This document shows, piece by piece, positions 26,856-35,910 of a stretch of 64,000 nt of DNA. Source of the stretch: Verrucomicrobiota bacterium (GTDB lineage Bacteria > Verrucomicrobiota > Verrucomicrobiia > Limisphaerales > J093); contig JAKQDD010000249.1 of the NCBI GenBank assembly GCA_029556615.1, forward strand, positions 1 to 64,000, read 5' to 3'. How positions within the stretch are numbered: the first letter of the stretch is position 1; each line of letters opens with the position of its first letter. Made by a program: the position numbers and the translations under genes. The notes under the pieces are model-generated. The model ran no database searches. It was given only the letters and a program-made list of their open reading frames with translations, and was not told the origin of the DNA.

Positions 26856-29800
26856 TCAGCGCGGCACGGGCGGCAGGGAGAGGATAAGGCGCCGGATTTC
26901 GGTGAGGCGGGCCCGTGGGGCGCGGCGGGTGAGGCGGGGGAACCGGCCGCCGGCCTGGACGAGGTCGCGGCCGCGGCTGAGGAGGAGTTTGTCGCCGCGG
27001 GTTTCGATGGCGGTGAGTCCGCGGCTGGCGGCGGTCAACTTGAGGGAAAGAACGGCCAGGAGCAATTCTGCGGCGGGCGGCAGGGGGCCGAACCGGTCGC
27101 GCAGCTCGCTGGCGATGGCATCGAGGGACCGTGGGTCGGTGGCTTGGGCGAGCTTGCGGTGGATTTCGATGCGGTGGTGGGGCTCGGGGACGTAACGCAA
27201 GGGCAGGCAAGCCGAGGCGCGAAGCGGGTCCGCGGCGGGGGCGGGTTCGGGTGACGGGGCGGCGGGGTTGAGGTCGAGAAAATCGAGGCGGACGGCCACG
27301 TCGATGCGTGGGGGGAGGGGTTCGCCCTTGAGGGCGGCGACGCTTTGTTTGAGGAGCTGGCAATAGAGCTCGAAGCCGACGGCGGTGATATGGCCGCTTT
27401 GTTCGGGGCCGAGGAGGTTGCCGGCGCCGCGGATTTCGAGGTCGCGCATGGCGATTTTGAATCCGCTGCCTGGGGTTGAGAACTGGCGGATGGCGCTGAT
27501 GCGTTTGCGGGCATCGGCGAGGAGTCCGGCGTGGCGGGGGATGAGGAGGTAGGCGTAGGCCTGGTGTTTGTAGCGGCCGACGCGGCCACGGAGCTGGTAG
27601 AGGTCGCTGAGGCCGAAGCGATCGGCGCGGTCGATGAAGATGGTGTTGGCGTTGGGGATGTCGATGCCGCTTTCGACGATGGTGGTCGAGAGGAGGACAT
27701 CGGCGTCGCCGGCGGCGAAGCGGGTCATGACCTCCTCGAGGTCATCGGCGCGCATCTGGCCGTGGCCGACGGCGATGCGGGCCTGGGGGACGAGGGCGCG
27801 GAGGCGAGCGGCGACGGTCTCGATGTCGGCGATGCGGTTATGGAGGAAGAAGACCTGGCCGCCGCGGTGGAGCTCGCGTTGGATGGCCTCGCGGATGAGG
27901 TTCTCGTTGTAGGGAGCGATGCGGGTTTCGATCGGGAGCCGGTCATGGGGCGGGGTTTCGATCGTGCTCATATCGCGCGCGCCGGTGAGGGCGAGGTAGA
28001 GCGTGCGCGGGATGGGTGTGGCGGAGAGGGTGAGGACGTCGACGAGGCGGCGGAGCTGTTTGAGGCGTTCCTTGTGGGCGACGCCGAAGCGTTGTTCCTC
28101 GTCGATGACGACGAGGCCGAGGTCATGGAACGTCACGTCCGGCTGGACGAGGCGGTGGGTGCCGATGACGATATCGACGGCGCCGCCGGCGAGGGCGTCG
28201 AGGACGGCGGCTTGTTCGGCCCGGGTGCGGAAGCGCGAGAGGAGCTCGATGCGGATGGGGTAATCAGCCATCCGTTCGCGGAAGGTGTTGTAGTGTTGTT
28301 GGGCGAGCACGGTGGTGGGGACGAGCACCGCGACCTGTTTGCCGGCGAGGACGACTTTGAAAGCGGCGCGGAGGGCGACTTCGGTCTTGCCGAAGCCGGC
28401 GTCGCCGCAGATGAGGCGGTCCATGGGCTTGGGGGCTTCGAGGTCGCGTTTGGTGTCGGCGATGGCCTTCTGTTGGTCGGGGGTTTCCTCGTAGAGGAAG
28501 GCGCTTTCGAACTCGCGCTGCCAGGGGGCGTCTTCGGGGAAGGCGATCCCGGCCTGGGCGGCTCTGGCGGCCTGGAGGGCGAGGAGATCGGCGGCGAGGT
28601 CGCGGACGGCGCGGGCGGCCTGGGCCTTGGCTTTGTTCCAACGGCTGCCGCCGAGGACGTTGAGGGGAGGCAGGCCTTTGCCGGCGCCGACGTACTTGCT
28701 GACGAGGTGGGCCTCGGTGATGGGGACGTAGAGTTTCGGCGGCGGGAGATCCGGCTGGCTTGGCGCGAACTCGAGGGCGAGGCATTCCTCGGCGTCGTCG
28801 GCTGCGCTTGGCGCGTCGCGGCGGTTGCCGGCGCGGGGCAGCCGTTGGAGCCCGAGATAGCGCGCGATGCCGTGCTGGACGTGGACCACGTAATCGCCCG
28901 GGGCGAGGTCAGTGAAAGTGACGTCGAAGACCGACGTGGTGGCGGGGGCGTGGGCGGCCCGGTGCCGGCGTGGCCGCTGGATGCGGTAGCGGCCGAAGAT
29001 CTCGGCATCGGTGACGACGACGGCTCGTGCCGGTTCACAGCGCCAGCCGCGACTGAGCGAACCGACATGGACCTGGAGTGGGGCGGTGGTGCCGGGGGAT
29101 GCTGTGTCGCCGGAGGGGTGCCGAGGGGGCCCCTTGGGGGAGGCTTGGCCGTAGCCGTAATCGGCCCAGATCTCCTCGAAGCGCTGGCGTTCGCCGTGGT
29201 TGTTGCAGAAGACGTGAACGGCGTGGTTCTGGCGCAACCAGCGGTGCAGCTGGGCGAAGAACTCCCGCCGCTGAGTCTCAGCGACAGCGGTTTCCGGGCT
29301 TCGGTCCGGCAGGGGCCGGAAGGCGTCGAGGCTTTCGAGGCCGAGGTCGGGCGGGTCGGCGGCCGGCGGTGGCGTGTCGGGTGGCGCAGGCGGGGGGTGG
29401 GCGATCTCGGCCAGCTCGAGGCACGTGAATGGCTGCTGGCCGGAAGGGAGGCGGCATTCGGGGTGGGGCAGGAAGAAAGGGTCGCCGCGCGGGATCTGGC
29501 TGGCGTACTGCTGCGCCTGGCGGTCAATCGCTGCGGGTTCGGACAGGAGGATGATGGCGTTGGGCGGAAGGTAATCGACGAGGCCGGCGAGGAGGGGCGG
29601 GGCGGGGGCGCCGGGGAGGTCGCCGGGTGTCGGGGCGGGGGGGCGCCGCAGGAGACCGAGCTCACCGGCGGGGGTCAAGATGGCCTCGGCGAGGGTGCCG
29701 CGGGACATTTGGGTTTGCGGATCGAACTCACGGAGGGACTCGAGCGTGTTGCCGAAGAACTCGAGTCGGATGGGCCAGGGAGCGGTGAGGGGGAAGACAT

Positions 29801-30644
29801 CGACGATGCCGCCGCGCAGGGCGAGTTCGCCGCGCTGAGTGACTTGGGCTTCGGGTTCGTAGGCTTGGTCCTCGAGCCACTCGATCAAGTCCAGTGGGTC
29901 GAGGGTATCGCCCTGGCGGAGGCGGCGGAGGCGGCGTCTGAGGTGGTCGGGGTGGAAGGTGCGCTGGGAGAGGGCGGCTGCCGAAGCGACGATGACGGGT
30001 GCGGGGAGGGCCGGGTCATCGGCGGCGGAGAGCAGGGCAGCGAGGGTCTCGAGGCGGTCTCCGAGCACCTCGGGTTGGGGCAGGCGGCTTTCGTGGGGAA
30101 GGACATCCCAAGCGGCGAACGAACAGAGAGCAGGGGCAAGCGGTTGACTGCCGGTTCCACGACTTGAGGACCCTAGCGAGGCGCGCCTCAGACCCAGCCA
30201 AGTCTGCGATCCCATGGAGCTTTCCTCCCTTTTCGGACCCTCCCTTCCGCGCCTCGCTAATGTAGAGTCCTCGACGGAAGGTGGGTAGGCCTGGAAGCTG
30301 ACCGGACCGAACTTGACCTGTTGAGCCCATGTTCCAGGAGTCGAGGACTCTAGCCACGTGGCTGTGTCCTGGAGGAATCGGTCCTGTTCTCTGGGGTGGC
30401 TGGTGACGACGAGGAGGGGTCGGCTGGGGAACGACTGGTGGAGGAGGGCGGCGAGAGCCGGTTGCGCGGCGGGAGCGGCGCCGGCGAAGGCGTGCACGCC
30501 GGGGAGTTCGGCGAGGCGGCGGAACTGTTCCAGTGCGGGCGAGGCGGCGATGGTGGTCAGCAGGGTGCCGATCCCCGCGGAGGAGGGGGGCGTGGGCGAA
30601 CGGGTGTTGGACGTGTCCGATGGCACGATGGCGGCATCATACAC
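26856..30644 (-). CDS. mfd: Transcription-repair coupling factor Mfd, with an in-frame repeat-derived insert
   Basis: Mfd dislodges stalled RNA polymerase and recruits UvrA to the lesion. The 1262-aa protein has a UvrB-like N-terminal region (about 40-480), the polymerase-interacting RID domain (about 580-665, YVVHVQHGIARYLGLQ), a RecG-like translocase with GDAGFGKTEVAL (Walker A near 748), VIDEEQRFGV (near 848), LSATPIPRTLYLALTG and a conserved second lobe (GRYKHQAYAYLLIP), and a C-terminal TRCF domain. Residues about 98-165 match no Mfd: they are the translation of palindromic element copy C, placed between DTATWL and PLCSFAAWDVLPHE-type sequence where family members are continuous. The frame is kept. 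The GTG start at 30644 is tentative. Confidence 0.93.
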   Translation of the reverse strand: MYDAAIVPSDTSNTRSPTPPSSAGIGTLLTTIAASPALEQFRRLAELPGVHAFAGAAPAAQPALAALLHQSFPSRPLLVVTSHPREQDRFLQDTATWLESSTPGTWAQQVKFGPVSFQAYPPSVEDSTLARRGREGPKREESSMGSQTWLGLRRASLGSSSRGTGSQPLAPALCSFAAWDVLPHESRLPQPEVLGDRLETLAALLSAADDPALPAPVIVASAAALSQRTFHPDHLRRRLRRLRQGDTLDPLDLIEWLEDQAYEPEAQVTQRGELALRGGIVDVFPLTAPWPIRLEFFGNTLESLREFDPQTQMSRGTLAEAILTPAGELGLLRRPPAPTPGDLPGAPAPPLLAGLVDYLPPNAIILLSEPAAIDRQAQQYASQIPRGDPFFLPHPECRLPSGQQPFTCLELAEIAHPPPAPPDTPPPAADPPDLGLESLDAFRPLPDRSPETAVAETQRREFFAQLHRWLRQNHAVHVFCNNHGERQRFEEIWADYGYGQASPKGPPRHPSGDTASPGTTAPLQVHVGSLSRGWRCEPARAVVVTDAEIFGRYRIQRPRRHRAAHAPATTSVFDVTFTDLAPGDYVVHVQHGIARYLGLQRLPRAGNRRDAPSAADDAEECLALEFAPSQPDLPPPKLYVPITEAHLVSKYVGAGKGLPPLNVLGGSRWNKAKAQAARAVRDLAADLLALQAARAAQAGIAFPEDAPWQREFESAFLYEETPDQQKAIADTKRDLEAPKPMDRLICGDAGFGKTEVALRAAFKVVLAGKQVAVLVPTTVLAQQHYNTFRERMADYPIRIELLSRFRTRAEQAAVLDALAGGAVDIVIGTHRLVQPDVTFHDLGLVVIDEEQRFGVAHKERLKQLRRLVDVLTLSATPIPRTLYLALTGARDMSTIETPPHDRLPIETRIAPYNENLIREAIQRELHRGGQVFFLHNRIADIETVAARLRALVPQARIAVGHGQMRADDLEEVMTRFAAGDADVLLSTTIVESGIDIPNANTIFIDRADRFGLSDLYQLRGRVGRYKHQAYAYLLIPRHAGLLADARKRISAIRQFSTPGSGFKIAMRDLEIRGAGNLLGPEQSGHITAVGFELYCQLLKQSVAALKGEPLPPRIDVAVRLDFLDLNPAAPSPEPAPAADPLRASACLPLRYVPEPHHRIEIHRKLAQATDPRSLDAIASELRDRFGPLPPAAELLLAVLSLKLTAASRGLTAIETRGDKLLLSRGRDLVQAGGRFPRLTRRAPRARLTEIRRLILSLPPVPR
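30151..30353 (-). repeat. Two-module palindromic element, copy C, inside mfd
   Basis: Read on the minus strand: module 1 from CTAGAGTCCTCG (30353-30342) to CGAGGACTCTA (30273-30263); module 2 from TAGCGAGGCGCG (30259-30248) to CGCGCCTCGCTA (30185-30174); then the first 25 or so bases of a second module 1 (CTAGGGTCCTC...GTGGAACC). The length, about 203-204 bases, and the absence of stops in this frame keep mfd open. Inner sequences GGAACATGGG and CAACAGGTCAAGTT match copies A and D. Confidence 0.9.
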
Positions 30645-30692
30645 TCCCGGAACGAATCGCAGAAGACCCTGCGGATTCCGCGGAGTGGCGGT

Positions 30693-30872
30693 TTACCACA
30701 CAGCGACCGAATCCGCTTTGAAGATCTCTTCGAGGAGGGCCTGGTAGTCGGGATCGGGTGGGGTGAGGTCGATGATGTGGACGACGGTTTCGGGCTCGGC
30801 AGGGGGCGGTTCGAGGAGGGTGTGGAGCCAGGGGTCCTTGGGGCGGGTGATGAGATGGAGGACGCGGCGCAT
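30693..30872 (-). CDS. 59-aa protein, possible DsrH/TusB-like third member of a DsrEFH-type set
   Basis: The frame MRRVLHLITRPKDPW... to ...FKADSVAVW has 59 residues, strong G/C third-position bias and a start 12 bases after the DsrF-position gene. VLHLITRP at the N-terminus resembles the first strand of DsrH/TusB proteins, and the position after two DsrE-fold genes supports it, but it is shorter than usual (about 95 aa) and I cannot assign catalytic residues. A function in sulfur relay is inference. mfd follows after 48 bases, so all four genes may form one transcript. Confidence 0.6.
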   Translation of the reverse strand: MRRVLHLITRPKDPWLHTLLEPPPAEPETVVHIIDLTPPDPDYQALLEEIFKADSVAVW

Positions 30873-30884
30873 GGCAGGGGGCGT

Positions 30885-31235
30885 TCAGAAGCGGAGGGTG
30901 TAGGTTGCAGCGCTGATCTCGAGGGCGAGTTCGTGATCATCGATCTCGCGCCAAGGGAGGATGGCCTGGCCGAGGTCGGCGAGGTGGGGGGATCCGCGGG
31001 GCACGAGCACGGGCCGGTGGTTGTCGTGGAGGATGGGCAGGTAGCGGGTGAAGTGATCGTCGTCGACCAGGTCCTCGACGCACTCGCCGAGGGCGAGGAC
31101 GGCGGCATCGCGGAGGCAGAGTCGGACGTCGGCCTTGTGCCAGGCGCCGATGCCGGCGGCGATGCGGACGGCTTCGGCTGGGCGCGGGCTCGAGCGGGGG
31201 TCGCTGGCGATGAGGAAGAGGACGCGAGGGTTCAC
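30885..31235 (-). CDS. DsrE/DsrF-like protein, middle gene of the set
   Basis: A 116-aa protein starting at GTG 31235, 13 bases after the stop of the previous gene. VLFLIASDPRSSPRPAEAVRIAAGIGAWHKADVRLCLRDAAVLAL fits the beta-alpha-beta opening of the DsrE/F fold, with a conserved hydrophobic helix and a Cys in VRLCLRD; the middle segment ALGECVEDLVDDDHFTRYLPIL and the C-terminal DDHELALEISAATYTLRF complete a small alpha/beta domain. Family members carry persulfide sulfur between proteins or act as uncharacterised small subunits. Role here is unknown. Confidence 0.6.
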   Translation of the reverse strand: MNPRVLFLIASDPRSSPRPAEAVRIAAGIGAWHKADVRLCLRDAAVLALGECVEDLVDDDHFTRYLPILHDNHRPVLVPRGSPHLADLGQAILPWREIDDHELALEISAATYTLRF

Positions 31236-31248
31236 GGGTTTGGGGGCA

Positions 31249-31566
31249 TCAGTTGAAGCTGACGAACCGGTCGGTGGTGGCGATGATATCGCTGAGGACG
31301 GTGAGGCCGGCGAAGGTGGCGTGATCGGTGAGGGGGAGGCGTCGGCGCTGGGCGCCGTAGGCGCAGGCGTAGAGCTTGAGGCCGTTTTGGCGGAGCGCCT
31401 GAAGGCGGGGGTCGGCCACGCCAGTGACGGCGTCGTCGATGCAATAGAGATAGACATCGAGGCCTTGGGCGAGGGCGGCCTCGGCCAGGCGGATGCCGTG
31501 GGTGAAACCGGGGTGCGTGGCCGCGGTGGAGAGCAGCAGGCCGAGGCGTTTGCCGCGGAGCGTCAT
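31249..31566 (-). CDS. DsrE family (TusD-like) protein
   Basis: A 105-aa DsrE-fold protein: LGLLLSTAATHPGFTHGIRLAEAALAQGLDVYLYCIDDAV forms the nucleotide-like first half, and LKLYACAYGAQRRRLP carries the cysteine at the position used for persulfide transfer in TusD/DsrE (around residue 68). Length is near the family norm of 110-130. It is the first of three small genes that precede mfd. Its start lies 201 bases from the start of the divergent methyltransferase operon, so the two units may share a control region. Confidence 0.75.
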   Translation of the reverse strand: MTLRGKRLGLLLSTAATHPGFTHGIRLAEAALAQGLDVYLYCIDDAVTGVADPRLQALRQNGLKLYACAYGAQRRRLPLTDHATFAGLTVLSDIIATTDRFVSFN

Positions 31567-31767
31567 GGGGGGGAGAGTAGCGGGATTGTGCGGGGATGAC
31601 AGCAGGTTCTTTGGGTGCACCCGGGCACGCGCGCCAGTAGGGAGAATTATCTTTGCTTGAGGTTGGGGGCTAGGTAGCTTGCATTGGCTTTGGGCATACT
31701 GAAGTATGCGGTGGAGCGGGTGCGGGTGCGGGGTCCGCGGCGGGTGGGGCGGGATGGTGCTTCCGAC

Positions 31768-33195
31768 ATGAGCGAACGGACGACGAACGCCTTTGTGAGC
31801 GATCAGGAGACGCTCATCACGTGTCACAACAGCAAGGGAACGGCCCTGCGGGCGACGGCGGTGCGGCTGACGCGCTTTGCGGCGGTGTTCGAGATGTACA
31901 ACCCGCACAGTCTCCTGCAGATGTCGGAGGTGCTGAGCGAGTTCAAGATCACGATTGCGGGGCGGCGTGTGTATTCCGGGCGGGCGGTGGTGAGCAATCT
32001 GGTGAACACCGGGATCATGCTGCTGTGCGAGGTGACGCTGGACAGCGACCAATGGCTGGACGTGGACTTGTTCTCGCCGATCAGCCAGCCGAACCGGCTG
32101 CTCGAGGAATTCGCGGCGTTCATGGCCCAGTGGCGGAAGACGCTGGCGATCGACCCGGCGTTCAAGCTGGCGGTGACGGATTTCCAGATGTTGTTGATGG
32201 ACCTGAGGCGGTGGCTGGACCAGGTCGAGTTGGGGGTGCGTTCGGAGCCGAGCGGGCCGAGGGTGGAGATGGAGCGGCAGGTGCTGACGGAGCTGGAGGG
32301 GCGGATCCTGCCGGAGATCCACGAGTGGATGGGGCGTTTCGATGAGATTGCGGAGCGGGTCGAGGAGGAGATGCGGCCGGCGGCGCGATCGTACGCCCGG
32401 CGTCAGATCCACCCGCTGGTGATGTGTTCGCCGTTCGTGTATCGGACCTTTCACAAGCCGCTGGGGTACGCGGGGGACTATCAGATGGTGAACATGATTC
32501 TGCGGGATCCCCACGAGGGGGCCACGATGTTCGCCAAGCTGGTGAATGTGGTGTTCCTGCAGAACCCGCCGGCGGAAGCGCATCGCAACCGGATCAAGCA
32601 CCTGGTGCAGCGGCTGCAGGAGGAGACCCGGCGGGCGGCGGCGGCGGGGCGGCGGTTGCGGGTGCTCAATCTGGGCTGTGGCCCCGCGCGGGAGGTGCAG
32701 CTGTTCCTCGAGGATCCGCTGGCGGACCAGGTGGATTTCCGGCTTCTGGATTTCAACGCGGAGACGCTCGACTACACGCGCGGCGTGTTGGCGGAGCTGA
32801 AGGGTCGCCTGGGCCGGCGCACGGGCATCGTGTGTGAGGAGAAGTCGATTCATCAGCTGCTGAAGGACTACGGGCGGCCCGAGACCGCTCCGGCGGGGTC
32901 TTACGACATGGTCTACTGTGCCGGGTTATTCGACTACGTGGCGGACCGGGTGTGTGCGCGGCTGACGGAGATGTTTTACGGGATGCTGGCGCCCGGGGGG
33001 CTGCTGCTTGTGACGAACGTGGATGCGTCGAAGCCGTTCCGGCATTCGATGGACTACCTGCTCGAGTGGCACTTGATATACCGGACGCGGGATCACATGC
33101 GGCTGTTGGCGCCGGCTTCCTCGCATGCCCCGGCGGTGCTGACGGATCCGACGGCGGTGAATTTGTTCCTCGAGTTGAGGAGACCGGAGGCTTGA
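31768..33195 (+). CDS. PilZ-like / SAM-dependent methyltransferase, PhcB-like
   Basis: A 475-aa protein. Residues about 10-110 resemble a PilZ-like beta-barrel; about 110-225 are helical. The C-terminal half is a class I methyltransferase: HPLVMCSPFVYRTFHKPLGYAGDYQMVN, then motif I VLNLGCGPAREVQLF (about 297-311), DFRLLDFNAETLDY, YDMVYCAGLFDYVADRVC and APGGLLLVTNVD. These segments match proteins annotated as extracellular factor 3-hydroxypalmitate methyl ester biosynthesis, that is PhcB of Ralstonia, which methylates a 3-hydroxy fatty acid to make a diffusible signal. The fatty-acyl substrate here is inferred. The stop is 3 bases before the kinase gene. ATG 31768 is chosen at MSERTTNAF; an upstream in-frame ATG at 31684 lacks support. 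Confidence 0.8.
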   Translation: MSERTTNAFVSDQETLITCHNSKGTALRATAVRLTRFAAVFEMYNPHSLLQMSEVLSEFKITIAGRRVYSGRAVVSNLVNTGIMLLCEVTLDSDQWLDVDLFSPISQPNRLLEEFAAFMAQWRKTLAIDPAFKLAVTDFQMLLMDLRRWLDQVELGVRSEPSGPRVEMERQVLTELEGRILPEIHEWMGRFDEIAERVEEEMRPAARSYARRQIHPLVMCSPFVYRTFHKPLGYAGDYQMVNMILRDPHEGATMFAKLVNVVFLQNPPAEAHRNRIKHLVQRLQEETRRAAAAGRRLRVLNLGCGPAREVQLFLEDPLADQVDFRLLDFNAETLDYTRGVLAELKGRLGRRTGIVCEEKSIHQLLKDYGRPETAPAGSYDMVYCAGLFDYVADRVCARLTEMFYGMLAPGGLLLVTNVDASKPFRHSMDYLLEWHLIYRTRDHMRLLAPASSHAPAVLTDPTAVNLFLELRRPEA

Positions 33196-33198
33196 GCG

Positions 33199-35901
33199 AT
33201 GACGCGGCCCCCTTCGGAGACGGCTGCAGCCTACGCTGAGGACGAGCAGCGGATCGGGCTCAGCCGGATCCGGATCGGGTGCATCCTGGCGATGGTCGTC
33301 CTGCCGGCGGGTTCGCTGGTCGACTGGTTCATGTACCCGGAGCGGATCGGGTCGTTTTTTGTGGTCCGGCTGGTGGGGGCGCTGGCGATGCTGCCGCTGC
33401 TGGTTCTGGTGAGCGGGCCGATGCTCCAGCGGTTCTATCGGAGCGTGGGGGTGCTGCTGGCGATGATGCCCGCGGCGTCGATGGCCTGGATCATCCATGA
33501 GGCCGGGGGTGCGGAATCGCCCTATTATGCCGGGCTGAACCTGGTGCTGCTGGCGATTGGCCTGGTGCTGCAATGGAACCTCGTGCAGAGCCTGGTGGCG
33601 GTGGCCCTGGTTCTGGCGATGTATCTGGCGGCCGTGGGCGGGGTGCCGCCGCCGCCGGTGCGCGGTGTTTTCGTGAACAACCTCTGGTTCCTCTTCCTGA
33701 CCGGGATCATCGTGGTGATGGGGAATCACATCCAGTCGATGCTGCGCTGGAGCGATTTTGCGGCCCGGTTCGAGCTGGATCAGAACCGCAAGACCCTCGA
33801 AGCGACCAACCAGCGGCTTCGGGAGCTGGACGAGCTCAAGGGCCGGTTTTTTGCCAACATCAGCCATGAGCTGAGGACGCCGCTGACGCTGCTGCTGGGT
33901 CCTTTGGAGACGCTGCGGGCCCGGGCGCCGACGGCGGATCCCCAGTTTCGGGACCTGGTGGACACGATGCACAACAACGGCATGCGGCTGTTGAAGCTGA
34001 TCAACGACCTGCTCGATCTGGTGCGGTTGGACGCCGGCGGGGCGAAGTTGCAGCCGACGCACGTGCCCATCGAGGAGTTTCTCCGGGGGCTGCTCAACGC
34101 GGTGCGCCGGTTTGCGGAGGATCGCGGGCTGGCGTTGAACTGCGAGATCAGTCCCGAGCTGACGGTGGTGCATGCGGATCCGGACAAGCTCGAGAAGGTC
34201 TTTCTCAACCTGTTGTTCAACGCGGTGAAGTTCACGCCGGCCGGGGGGCGCATCACGCTCCGGGCGCGCCGGGAGGGGGACGAGGCGGTGTTCGAGGTCT
34301 CGGACACCGGGATGGGGATTGCCCCGGAGCACCTGCCCCACCTGTTTAGCCGGTTCTGGCAGGCGGACTCGTCGGCGCAGCGGAAATTTCAGGGGGCAGG
34401 CATTGGGCTGGCGCTGGTCAAGGAGCTGGTGCTGTTGCATCGGGGCTCAGTGCGCGCCGAGAGCCAGTCGGGGGCGGGGACGACGATGATTGTCCGGATC
34501 CCGGTGGGGCCGGCACCGGCGGCGGCGCCGGTTCCGGCGGGGGGGGTGTCGGCGCCGACGGATCGGCCTGCGGCGGCGGCGGCGGTGGCCGACGAGGCCC
34601 GCCGGGGCGATCAGGGGCGGGAACTGTGGCTGGCGTCGCTGTATCGCCGTGCCGAGTTGTTTTCGAACTTGGTGCCGTTGCGGGAGAGCCTGAGGCCGTG
34701 GACCCCCGGGGGGAGCCATCAGCAGCGGCCCCGGCTGTTGATTGCGGACGACGAACCGGACATGTTGCGCTTTCTCAAGCTTCAACTCGAGGAGGACTAC
34801 GAGATCCTGGAAGCGGTGGACGGCGAGCAGGCAGCGGCCATGGCGTGCCAGTATCTGCCGGATCTGATCTTGTGCGACATGATGTTGCCGGAAAAGGACG
34901 GGGTGCAGGTCTGTCGCGAGCTGCGGGCCAACCCGTCGACGCGGAGCATTCCGTTCGTGATGTTGACGGCGCGGGCGGATGACGAGACCAAGCTGCAGGC
35001 GCTTTCGGCGGGGGCGAGTGATTTCCTGTCGAAGCCGTTTTCGACGACGGAGCTGCGGGTGCGGCTGAAGAACCTGGTGGACAATTACCAGTTGCAGCGG
35101 GCTCTGGCGTGGCAGAACCAGAAGCTCGAGGCGACCCTGCAGCAGCTGAAGGAGACGGAGCTGCAGCTGGTGCAGTCGGAAAAGATGGCCTCCCTGGGGC
35201 GGATGAGCGCGGGGATCATCCATGAGATCAACAACCCGCTGAACTTCACGCGGACGGGCCTTTACACGCTGGCAGCGTACGGTCCCCGGCTGCCGGAGGG
35301 GGCGCGAGCGGAGTTCGAGGATACGCTGCGGGATCTTGGGGAGGGGGTATCGCGGATTGCGAGCATTGTCTCGGATCTGAGGACGTTCACCCATCCGCAG
35401 GCCAGCGTGCGGGAGGAAGTGAACGTGGCGCTGACGGCGGGGGCGGCGTTGCGGTTTCTGGCGGGAGAATGGCGGGAGCGGGTGACGGTGGTGAACGAGA
35501 TCCCGGAGGATTTCGCGGTGCGGGCGTCGCGGAGCAAGCTGATCCAGGTGTTTGTGAACCTGATGCAGAACTCGCTGGATGCCCTGAAGGAGAAGCAGTT
35601 TGCGGGCGAATCGCCGACGTTGCGGCTGCGGGCGGAGGTGCGGGGGGATGCGAAGGTGCTGACGATTTGGGACAACGGGAACGGGATTGCGGAAGCTCAC
35701 CTGGGCAAGGTGTTCGAGCCGTTCTTCACGACGAAGGAGGTGGGGCAGGGCACCGGTCTGGGCTTGAGCATCGTGTATCGGCTCATGAACGAGTTCGGCG
35801 GGCGGGTTGTGGTGCGGAGCGAGCCGGGGAGGTTTTGCGAATTTGCCTTGGAATTCCCGGGGCAGGTGAGCGATAAGAACGAGGTGGCTCGGGCGGTCTG
35901 A
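33199..35901 (+). CDS. Membrane hybrid histidine kinase with two kinase modules, PhcS-like C-terminus
   Basis: A 900-aa sensor. Six hydrophobic helices (about residues 27-185) are followed by a coiled linker, a HisKA box FFANISHELRTPLT with His223 and an HATPase domain (NLLFNAVKFTPAGG, DTGMGIAPEHL, GAGIGLALVKEL). A receiver domain follows (about 512-630; acidic DDE, phospho-acceptor Asp560 in ILCDMMLPEKDG, Lys in LSKPF), and then a second kinase module with MASLGRMSAGIIHEINNPLN (His675) and its own HATPase (LMQNSLDAL, DNGNGI, GTGLGLSIV). The second module is the PhcS-like part. GGAGG (33185-33189) serves as ribosome site within the end of the previous gene. The system probably senses a membrane-soluble or small ligand. 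Confidence 0.9.
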   Translation: MTRPPSETAAAYAEDEQRIGLSRIRIGCILAMVVLPAGSLVDWFMYPERIGSFFVVRLVGALAMLPLLVLVSGPMLQRFYRSVGVLLAMMPAASMAWIIHEAGGAESPYYAGLNLVLLAIGLVLQWNLVQSLVAVALVLAMYLAAVGGVPPPPVRGVFVNNLWFLFLTGIIVVMGNHIQSMLRWSDFAARFELDQNRKTLEATNQRLRELDELKGRFFANISHELRTPLTLLLGPLETLRARAPTADPQFRDLVDTMHNNGMRLLKLINDLLDLVRLDAGGAKLQPTHVPIEEFLRGLLNAVRRFAEDRGLALNCEISPELTVVHADPDKLEKVFLNLLFNAVKFTPAGGRITLRARREGDEAVFEVSDTGMGIAPEHLPHLFSRFWQADSSAQRKFQGAGIGLALVKELVLLHRGSVRAESQSGAGTTMIVRIPVGPAPAAAPVPAGGVSAPTDRPAAAAAVADEARRGDQGRELWLASLYRRAELFSNLVPLRESLRPWTPGGSHQQRPRLLIADDEPDMLRFLKLQLEEDYEILEAVDGEQAAAMACQYLPDLILCDMMLPEKDGVQVCRELRANPSTRSIPFVMLTARADDETKLQALSAGASDFLSKPFSTTELRVRLKNLVDNYQLQRALAWQNQKLEATLQQLKETELQLVQSEKMASLGRMSAGIIHEINNPLNFTRTGLYTLAAYGPRLPEGARAEFEDTLRDLGEGVSRIASIVSDLRTFTHPQASVREEVNVALTAGAALRFLAGEWRERVTVVNEIPEDFAVRASRSKLIQVFVNLMQNSLDALKEKQFAGESPTLRLRAEVRGDAKVLTIWDNGNGIAEAHLGKVFEPFFTTKEVGQGTGLGLSIVYRLMNEFGGRVVVRSEPGRFCEFALEFPGQVSDKNEVARAV

Positions 35902-35910
35902 GGGATTGTC

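Noticed and set aside
27531..30167. 878-codon open frame on the plus strand opposite mfd
   Set aside because: It is the antisense of a well-supported mfd gene; the long frame results from high GC content and its translation is a Gly/Glu/Asp-rich mix without domains.
31567..31767. Sigma54 promoter before the Phc-like operon
   Set aside because: TTGGGGG and TTGCA elements are present, but the spacing between the GG and GC pairs is off by one base, so the match is not acceptable.
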